DNA of 9,667 nt from an uncultured Collinsella sp. (lineage in GTDB: Bacteria; Actinomycetota; Coriobacteriia; Coriobacteriales; Coriobacteriaceae). Positions 1-5,577 of the stretch are shown here, piece by piece. Position 1 is the stretch's first letter, and each line of letters starts with the position of its first letter. The notes beneath the pieces are model-generated. The model did not search any database. It had not been told where the DNA came from and saw only the letters and a list, made by a program, of their open reading frames with translations. Made by a program: the position numbers and the translations under genes. The DNA lies in the NCBI GenBank assembly GCA_902496845.1, contig CABVCJ010000069.1:1-9667 (forward strand). Direction: 5' to 3'.

Positions 1-3000
1 AGCATGGCGGGCTACCGTGATGTCGAGATTCCCCTTGCGCGTATCCAGGGCGGCACCGCCATAACCGCACCCACGCGTCCGCTTTCCGACGGCGAGCCGC
101 ACTTCCGCCAGCTCACGTTTGACGAATGGGACATCCAGTACGCTGAGGCCACGTTCATGGCATTGCCGAAGGACGACGCCGGAAACGATCAACCCGACAC
201 GCACGCCTTTACCGTGCAGGCACATCTGCCACAGGGTGGGCAGGCAACGCTGCGCATTAACAAAGTGACACCTGCCGCGGGTAGCTCGCCCGAAACCGTC
301 ACGCAGATTGGCCAAGTCAAGGCCAGTGCATCGGGTTCGGATAATCTGGCAACGTTCACACTCGAAGACAAGTTTCTCGATGCGGCATCGGGCCTTCTGG
401 AAGAAGGGTGCAAGCTGCGCTTTATCCTCGACTATCAGGGCAAAACCTACACGCTCTCCTCTCCCATGGCCGTTGTCACCGCGCCGGCCGCAAAGGCGGA
501 ATCGGGCTCGACCACCATCATTCCCACCACCATGGACCAAGAGATCACTCCGTTTGATTTCCCCGCGGCGTTTCCCGGCATCGGTGGTAATAAGTTCACG
601 TGTTGGATGCCCACATTTCCGATCCTCTTCGATTTCTCGTTTGCTGGATACGTGCTGTTTGGCGGAGGATACAAACCGGCCAGCTATATGAACGATTCGG
701 GCAACCCTGATCCGGAATACTGGAAGAAATCGCCGCGCGAGTCGGGCGCCAAGCAGGCAAACCGCTACCTCGACGAAATGGAGGGGAAGTGGAACCAGTA
801 CAAGAGCATGAGTGCCGGTTCGGGCACCGATCCAAGAAACACCAAGCTCCTTCGCCACCATTGCACGCTGCTATTCACGATGGATATCGCAACACAGGTG
901 TACGGCTCGCTCGCCTACGATTGGGTGGGCAAAACCTGGGGTAACAACAACGACCCCGCATACGGCAATATTAAGGCCCTCTTCCAGGTAAGAACCGACC
1001 TCAATTGGACCGAGCAGTTTACCCTAGGACCGGTGCCGTTTTTCCTAAACGTCAACCCCTGGGTGCTGGCGAAGCTGGCACTCGCCGTAGGTGCCCACAC
1101 GCACGGCAGCGGCGCGGCGTTTTTCAAGAACATTTCGCTCGACTATTCCAACACGTCGGGCTCATTCACTATCCAGATCGGGCTTGCCGTCACCTTTGGC
1201 GCCGGCGTTGCAGGCGTCGCCTCGTCTGCCGTGCGTGGCGCCGCATCCCTCACCCTGTTCATTGGGTACGAGAAGGCGGACGGGCACCAGCTTCCGCGGC
1301 TGCGCGTGGGTGCAGACGTCGATGTCGATGTGATACTCCAGTTTGTGATGTTCAAGTGGACCACCAAGGCCTGGTCGGGGTCGTGGCCCACACTCCTCGA
1401 TTCGTGGAATATGTCGGTGAACAATGGCAACCAGTATGTGTTCCAGCGCTCTGAGCTCGCATTGGGTGGAGATACGCCTTACACGCTGGATGCCCGCTTC
1501 GGCATGCCCGGCAACATCGAGGCGGGCGGCGTGCCGCAATTTATCGCATCGGCCACCATCGTCACCAACGCCGAGCTGCTCGCACGCGCTGAGGTTAAGA
1601 CCACTGCAAGGAATGTCGCGCCTACCGTACGCGATTGGGACCGGTCGGTCACGCGCATTGAGCTCGAGGCGGATGCAGAAAGCGACGACACGGGACAGAT
1701 CGAGCATTTCGTCCATGCACTGATAGAGAACGACGAAAACGCCGCGCCGATGTATGAGTACACCTATATCGGTCAGGCAACGAACACCGTTGCCGACCCG
1801 AACGCCAATTCTGCCGGCGTGTCAGAGGACGAGCGTGGCGGCATAAAACCCTCGAGCGACAACGTGCTGTTTGCTGGCGTGCTCAGCGAAGCCCACATGA
1901 AGCTGGCAATGATTGCCGGCGTAGAATGCCTGTTCCGTATCGCCTCGGTGCGCTACGGCGACAATGGTCGCTCGCGCCTGGTGGTACACACAAAGGCAAA
2001 CGGAACGTGGTCCGCTCCCACGCCTGTGGACTTTCCCCTTGGGTTTGGCGAGGGCGACGTGGAGCGCGACGGCATATACGATTACGACTTCGACGTGGTG
2101 GAATATACGGACGGAAGAGGAAACCAGGACGCCTACGTGTTGCTGGTCTCGGGCGAGCGGCGTGACGGCGACGACACCCTTTTCGATACGGCGAGCACAT
2201 CCGGCATACTGTCCGTTGTGCGCCTGCGCATAAGCAACGACGGAGTTCGCGTGATATCGCACACGTCGTGGCACAGCATCTCGCGCGGCCGTCTTCAGGA
2301 GGATGGCTACCATTGCCTGCAGTGCCCACGCATCACGGTGGGCAAGACACTTGTCGACGGGCGCCTGTCGGGCGCCTACCTCCACCGCCGCGGAACCACC
2401 GCAGAAAAGGCGCTCGGCAGCGAGGCCGAGGTTGCGCTGGAGTGCTTTACCCTGTGGTCGGACGTTTCGGGCGACAGTCTCACGTTCCGTCAGGTCCTCC
2501 GCTTTCCGCAGGCACCGTCGAGCATCGAGCTCGGCGCGCCCGAGAATATCAACGGCAAAATGGTGGTGCCCGTTGCATACGAGACTGCAGGCGGTTGTGG
2601 CTGTGCATCGTACGCCGTGATCGGCCAGTCCATTGCGGGCTGGGGCGTTATGTCGCCAGACGCTACAGTACCCCACGCGGTGCCGTGGCCGCAGCACACG
2701 GGCTTTTTGGCTACCGTCAACGAGCAACTGCAGCATATTACTTGGGCACGAGGCGCATCGGCATTTGCAACGCAGCCCGTGGGTGCCGCAGGCTGTGGCC
2801 CGGCATCGTTTAGCGTAAGCAACAACGGCAGGTGCGTGCTCTATGTAGAGAACACCGATGGTAAGGTGGGACAAACCTACGACGAAGAAGGCAACCCGGT
2901 AGCAGTGATGGGCAAGCACTTCCGCATCTTCGCCAGCACCTTGGCAGGCGATCTGTTTACGGAGCCGTTCGTGATGTGCGAGCTGGACCATCCCGTCGAT

Positions 3001-3987
3001 CAGATAACGACATTTTTGACGTCGGGGAGCATGCTCTCCGCGCTCGCTACGCACATTGTGAGCGCGGAGAAGAGCGAGGCAGAGCTGCACGGCATCGAAG
3101 TGCCCTTGGTGGCGTGTGCCACTCCGACGGGCGCAGTCGCTACCTCGGGCGCGGTGGTGCCTGGAGCAGCAGGCGAATCCTTCATGGTCACGGTGCGAAA
3201 CGACGGCAACACCTTGCTGACCGCCGGCACGATCGATCTGTACCGAGAGGGCTCCAGCCAGCCGTTCTCCAGCGCATCCATCGGGTTCGGAGCGAACACA
3301 CGCATGGCATCGATCTACGATCCAGAGCTTGCCGAGGACGCTTCGGCCAACGACATGACACACGTGAAGTACGCGCTCGAGACGCTGGGCGCACGTTTTG
3401 CAACGCACCCGCTGGTAGCCGACAACGGCAACGCCGTGCTGGCACCAGGTTGCACGGCACAGTTCCGCATGAGCTTCGCCATCCCCGAGAGTTGGAGCGA
3501 CGAAGTGGGCAAACGCGTAACGCTGTATGCGAAGGCGCGTAATCTGGTGGCGCTCGATCCCGTAACGCTCGAGGAAATTCGACCGGGCGCAAACTCGGCG
3601 CTGGGTGCCGTACTGCACGAGCTTCATGTGCCCGACGCGGCATGCGAACGCTCAGAAGTTCAGGTCGGCGTATGCGACAGCGCGGATACGACAGGGCTTC
3701 ACGACGCCCCGATGACAGCAGATGGCGATGGCGGCTCGAGTGGCGGCGGTTCCGGCACGGGAGGCAGCTCCGGCGGAAGCAGCTCCGGCAGTGGCAAGGA
3801 CCACGGCAATAACAAGCGCTCCGGAAAAGCGGGCGCGCTTGCGGGCACGGGCGATGTCAACGTCCCCCTGACGGCAGCCGCAGCAGCACTCGCCGCAGCC
3901 GGCGCCGGCCTTGTCGCCTACAGCGCCCGCCGCACGGCGCTCGAAAACGACACCGCCGATGAGGTCAATTCGGATACGCCTCGCTAG
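1..3987 (+). CDS. Giant cell-surface protein of unknown function with LAGTG sortase-like C-terminal anchor (5' partial)
   Basis: The frame is open through the first base (AGC precedes the ATG at 4). The residues after that ATG do not look like a signal peptide, so the true start is probably upstream; numbering below counts from the ATG at 4 (1,327 residues to TAG). I do not recognise the family. What can be seen: a beta-rich N-terminal part (about 60-160); an aromatic, glycine-rich hydrophobic stretch (about 180-480); a middle section with repeated beta-strand and Gly/Asp turns (about 560-1,030) that could be a propeller-like fold; and an Ig-like/CARDB-like segment (about 1,045-1,200) with the VRNDGNTLL pattern. 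Then comes a Ser/Gly-rich linker (about 1,240-1,275), LAGTG (1,279-1,283), an Ala-rich hydrophobic helix, RR and a 17-residue tail. Inference: exported and attached to the wall or membrane, with an adhesin- or receptor-like role. The final tail is longer and more acidic than in usual sortase substrates. The coding assignment is firm; the function is unknown. Confidence 0.88.
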   Translation, partial: SMAGYRDVEIPLARIQGGTAITAPTRPLSDGEPHFRQLTFDEWDIQYAEATFMALPKDDAGNDQPDTHAFTVQAHLPQGGQATLRINKVTPAAGSSPETVTQIGQVKASASGSDNLATFTLEDKFLDAASGLLEEGCKLRFILDYQGKTYTLSSPMAVVTAPAAKAESGSTTIIPTTMDQEITPFDFPAAFPGIGGNKFTCWMPTFPILFDFSFAGYVLFGGGYKPASYMNDSGNPDPEYWKKSPRESGAKQANRYLDEMEGKWNQYKSMSAGSGTDPRNTKLLRHHCTLLFTMDIATQVYGSLAYDWVGKTWGNNNDPAYGNIKALFQVRTDLNWTEQFTLGPVPFFLNVNPWVLAKLALAVGAHTHGSGAAFFKNISLDYSNTSGSFTIQIGLAVTFGAGVAGVASSAVRGAASLTLFIGYEKADGHQLPRLRVGADVDVDVILQFVMFKWTTKAWSGSWPTLLDSWNMSVNNGNQYVFQRSELALGGDTPYTLDARFGMPGNIEAGGVPQFIASATIVTNAELLARAEVKTTARNVAPTVRDWDRSVTRIELEADAESDDTGQIEHFVHALIENDENAAPMYEYTYIGQATNTVADPNANSAGVSEDERGGIKPSSDNVLFAGVLSEAHMKLAMIAGVECLFRIASVRYGDNGRSRLVVHTKANGTWSAPTPVDFPLGFGEGDVERDGIYDYDFDVVEYTDGRGNQDAYVLLVSGERRDGDDTLFDTASTSGILSVVRLRISNDGVRVISHTSWHSISRGRLQEDGYHCLQCPRITVGKTLVDGRLSGAYLHRRGTTAEKALGSEAEVALECFTLWSDVSGDSLTFRQVLRFPQAPSSIELGAPENINGKMVVPVAYETAGGCGCASYAVIGQSIAGWGVMSPDATVPHAVPWPQHTGFLATVNEQLQHITWARGASAFATQPVGAAGCGPASFSVSNNGRCVLYVENTDGKVGQTYDEEGNPVAVMGKHFRIFASTLAGDLFTEPFVMCELDHPVDQITTFLTSGSMLSALATHIVSAEKSEAELHGIEVPLVACATPTGAVATSGAVVPGAAGESFMVTVRNDGNTLLTAGTIDLYREGSSQPFSSASIGFGANTRMASIYDPELAEDASANDMTHVKYALETLGARFATHPLVADNGNAVLAPGCTAQFRMSFAIPESWSDEVGKRVTLYAKARNLVALDPVTLEEIRPGANSALGAVLHELHVPDAACERSEVQVGVCDSADTTGLHDAPMTADGDGGSSGGGSGTGGSSGGSSSGSGKDHGNNKRSGKAGALAGTGDVNVPLTAAAAALAAAGAGLVAYSARRTALENDTADEVNSDTPR
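3838..3984 (+). other. C-terminal cell-wall sorting-like signal (LAGTG, hydrophobic helix, RR tail)
   Basis: Within the large surface protein, LAGTGD is followed by about 23 mostly Ala/Gly/Leu/Val residues and then RR, the order expected of a sortase substrate (motif, membrane helix, positive charge). It differs from canonical LPXTG by Ala in place of the proline. It also carries 17 further residues after RR, including several Asp and Glu. It may be a class-specific sortase substrate, or simply a C-terminal membrane anchor. No sortase gene is present in the window to support either reading. Confidence 0.6.
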
Positions 3988-4033
3988 CTCTCAGTTACCT
4001 TTGCGAGAGACGCCGACTCGGCTCATCGAACAC

Positions 4034-4070
4034 CAAAAGGGCTGGCCCTGATAACTCGGAGCCAGCCCTG
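4034..4070 (-). terminator. Rho-independent terminator of the lipoprotein gene
   Basis: Perfect 9-bp arms AGGGCTGGC (4038-4046) and GCCAGCCCT (4061-4069) flank a 14-base loop. Read on the minus strand, the hairpin is followed directly by TTTTGG, a short U-run, and starts 27 bases past the lipoprotein stop codon. On the plus strand no T-run follows, so it is less convincing as a terminator for the large surface gene, although the stem could slow polymerase in both directions in this convergent gap (3988-4096). Confidence 0.75.
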
Positions 4071-4096
4071 AGTCGCCTGACGTGAGACTCGCGGCG

Positions 4097-5113
4097 TTAC
4101 TTGAGCTTCAGCGCCTCCATCATGGGCACGGCAGCATCCCAGTCGATCTTCCAGCCGATCGACACGCGGACGGTTTCACCCGTTGCGGGAGCCGTCGCAA
4201 ACAGTGTATGGCCGTTGTCGGGACCGGTAAAGCGCAGCCACGTTATGCCGTTGTACTCGACCTGGTCGGTTGTTGTCTCCTTGCCTTCGTAGATCTGCTC
4301 TAGGCTTGCAACCTCTTCCTCCGGCGAGCGCGGGAAGATGCTGATGTTCAGGCGTCCTCCAGTCTCGTCGTGGAAGAAGTCTGCCTTTTCGTGCTCTTCG
4401 TTGGACGAATCCAGCGTGTACCCATCGGCGGCCTCGATACTGTACGATGCGCAATCGATGCCGGTCATGTTGGCCGCGTCACCAGAATCGGCCACACCGC
4501 CGGCCGCCTTGAACTCCTTGGTCTCGCATCCCGTGGTGTCAAAGTGCATGGCCTCATGATTCTTGGCAGGGGCATAAGCGTCTACGAACTCGACAGTGAT
4601 GGGCCCGTAGTACGCCGTCTTGGGCGCCCAGAAATACACGTACTCAACGGTCTCGCCCGGGCCGATATCTGGCCTCTCGGAAAGGTCGATGCCCTCGTGC
4701 AGCTCATCGGGAGCCTCGCTTGCAACGTAGTCGAGCACGGCCGCCTTGCCGGAAGTAAACAACGGGTCGCCTGCCTCAAGATCGCCCTGGGCAGCATGCA
4801 CGTTAAAGGAACTGAACGTCCTGTTCTTTGTGTTGTTGTTGGTAATCTTGATGTGCAGGTAAAAGCCGTCCTGCAGCTTGGCATCGCCGCGATAGAACGT
4901 ACCGTGAGCCACAGACTCATAGGTAATGCCTGCTACCTCGACCATCTGCGAATCATAGGCCTTGGCCCTCTTGGACTTCTCCTGCACAGGTGCGCTCCCG
5001 CCCGAGCCACTCGGCGCATTACCGCCGCAGCCAGCAAGCGTACACGCCAACACAGCCGAAAGCGCCACGGTGGGAATTCCTAACAGCAGCTTCTTCGTCA
5101 TGGGCTTCATCAT
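4097..5113 (-). CDS. Predicted two-domain surface lipoprotein, function unknown
   Basis: A 338-residue protein with a classic lipoprotein signal: basic MKPMTKK, a hydrophobic core, and lipobox LAGC with the acylated Cys at residue 29, then a Gly/Ser/Pro-rich linker. The start at 5113 (ATGATG, the second ATG at 5110 being equally possible) is preferred over an in-frame ATG at 5206. AAAGGAG lies 8 bases upstream, and the extra 31 residues of the longer form would bury the signal peptide. Domain 1 (about 50-175) contains an ITNNNTKNRTFSSF segment and a PGETVEYVYFW segment, typical of DUF4352/DUF5067-like Ig-fold lipoprotein domains. Domain 2 (about 195-338) has the YNGITWLRF and late amphipathic helix pattern seen in PsbP-like or DUF1795-like domains. 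Both domain assignments are inference from pattern. It is probably anchored on the outer face of the membrane; the ligand is unknown. It is transcribed alone, convergent with the large surface protein and divergent from the topoisomerase operon. Confidence 0.9.
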   Translation of the reverse strand: MMKPMTKKLLLGIPTVALSAVLACTLAGCGGNAPSGSGGSAPVQEKSKRAKAYDSQMVEVAGITYESVAHGTFYRGDAKLQDGFYLHIKITNNNTKNRTFSSFNVHAAQGDLEAGDPLFTSGKAAVLDYVASEAPDELHEGIDLSERPDIGPGETVEYVYFWAPKTAYYGPITVEFVDAYAPAKNHEAMHFDTTGCETKEFKAAGGVADSGDAANMTGIDCASYSIEAADGYTLDSSNEEHEKADFFHDETGGRLNISIFPRSPEEEVASLEQIYEGKETTTDQVEYNGITWLRFTGPDNGHTLFATAPATGETVRVSIGWKIDWDAAVPMMEALKLK

Positions 5114-5408
5114 CCTCACCGCTCCTTTCGCTTGCAGCTCATCCGTTGCCCGAGGCCTTCGTCGCCCCGTGGCATCGGCTTCCACAATGAGCGTATGACG
5201 AAACACGGCGCCGGCGAAGTGACCCGTGGCCCAAATAACGCCCCGTTAGACCCCCTTTCAGACCAAAAGGGCCCCAGTTCGCATACCCTCGGCCCACAAA
5301 ACGAGACGCATGTCCCAATGTTCGATTCGATCCAACAATCCGCACGACACGTTTTCGACAACGTATCCAACCGCAAACGCAGCAAGACGCATTCGGCCGC
5401 CTTCAAAC
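5114..5408. other. Upstream half of divergent intergenic region; no gene recognised
   Basis: This holds the 5' leader of the minus-strand lipoprotein gene and presumably its promoter. I could not find a -35/-10 pair on the minus strand that I would defend; the best, TTCGCC and TACGCT spaced 17, matches consensus poorly. A small inverted repeat CCCTTT (5253-5258) / AAAGGG (5266-5271) with a 7-base loop is present but short. The open frames here are short and have no convincing ribosome binding site or recognisable protein. Confidence 0.5.
5122..5128 (-). promoter_or_regulatory. Ribosome binding site that fixes the lipoprotein start
   Basis: On the minus strand AAAGGAG sits 8 bases before the ATG at 5113 (11 before the ATG at 5110). 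This supports the short form that begins with the signal peptide rather than the in-frame ATG at 5206. Confidence 0.8.
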
Positions 5409-5445
5409 TTACTCGGACAGAACCGAGTCGGTTTTGTCCGAGTAA
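5409..5445. repeat. 37-bp near-perfect palindrome, candidate operator or dispersed repeat
   Basis: Left arm TTACTCGGACAGAACCGA (5409-5426), a single central G (5427), then a right arm whose reverse complement is TTACTCGGACAAAACCGA (5428-5445). That is 17 of 18 matching pairs; the one mismatch (5420/5434) would be a G-U wobble in RNA. The core AACCGAGTCGGTT is itself a perfect palindrome around the central base. It ends 49 bases before the -35 of the topoisomerase promoter. With no T-run on either side it does not look like a terminator. A DNA-binding site for a dimeric or tetrameric regulator, or a genome-wide REP-like element, are the two leading readings. Confidence 0.7.
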
Positions 5446-5464
5446 ACGCTGTTCCACCAAATTC

Positions 5465-5478
5465 CGAACGATTGTTCG
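5465..5478. promoter_or_regulatory. LexA/SOS-box-like operator upstream of parE
   Basis: CGAACGATTGTTCG has the exact CGAAC-N4-GTTCG dyad of the Gram-positive and actinobacterial LexA (DinR/Cheo) box. Against the consensus CGAAC-RNRY-GTTCG, only the third spacer base (T) departs. The base following, A, also fits the extended GTTCGA half-site; the base before is C rather than T. It lies 16 bases upstream of the -35 hexamer, where a bound repressor could interfere with polymerase. Regulation by LexA is inference; no lexA gene is in the window. Confidence 0.55.
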
Positions 5479-5494
5479 ATGGATTTCGTGTTGG

Positions 5495-5523
5495 TTGGAA
5501 TCGTCTGTGGGCTGGGCTATGCT
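5495..5523 (+). promoter_or_regulatory. Sigma-70-type promoter of the topoisomerase operon
   Basis: -35 TTGGAA (5495-5500) and -10 TATGCT (5518-5523) are separated by an ideal 17 bases. Transcription would begin near 5530, giving a leader of about 48 bases to the parE ATG. The hexamers match TTGACA and TATAAT at 4 of 6 positions each, and this is the best pair I found in the intergenic region. Confidence 0.6.
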
Positions 5524-5554
5524 ACCTTGACTATCTATATGACTTAAACGCAGC

Positions 5555-5561
5555 AAAGGAG
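5555..5561 (+). promoter_or_regulatory. Distant Shine-Dalgarno sequence for parE
   Basis: AAAGGAG lies 16 bases before the ATG at 5578, well beyond the usual 5-10. No in-frame start codon lies between, and homologous N-terminal sequence begins right after the ATG, so the start is retained. The purine-rich GAGAGAGCGAG between them may help ribosome binding. Confidence 0.5.
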
Positions 5562-5577
5562 CACCGAGAGAGCGAGT

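Noticed and set aside
1822..3627. Long minus-strand open frame (about 600 codons) antisense to the surface protein
   Set aside because: It has a low-complexity, Arg/His/Ala/Val/Cys-rich composition, no recognisable domain and no ribosome binding site; such frames are common opposite GC-rich genes because of codon bias. The plus-strand gene has coherent domain-like sequence and an anchor.
3980..4016. Possible plus-strand terminator CTCGC...GCGAG just after the large surface gene
   Set aside because: It is a five-pair stem with an 18-base loop and no T-run; too weak to call.
5113..5206. Extended lipoprotein start at the upstream in-frame ATG (5206)
   Set aside because: It would put 31 polar, Arg-rich residues before the signal peptide, and the good ribosome binding site fits the internal ATG at 5113 instead.
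5253..5271. Small hairpin CCCTTT/AAAGGG as a terminator
   Set aside because: It has only a 6-bp stem with no following T-run on either strand, and it lies between divergent genes where no terminator is expected.
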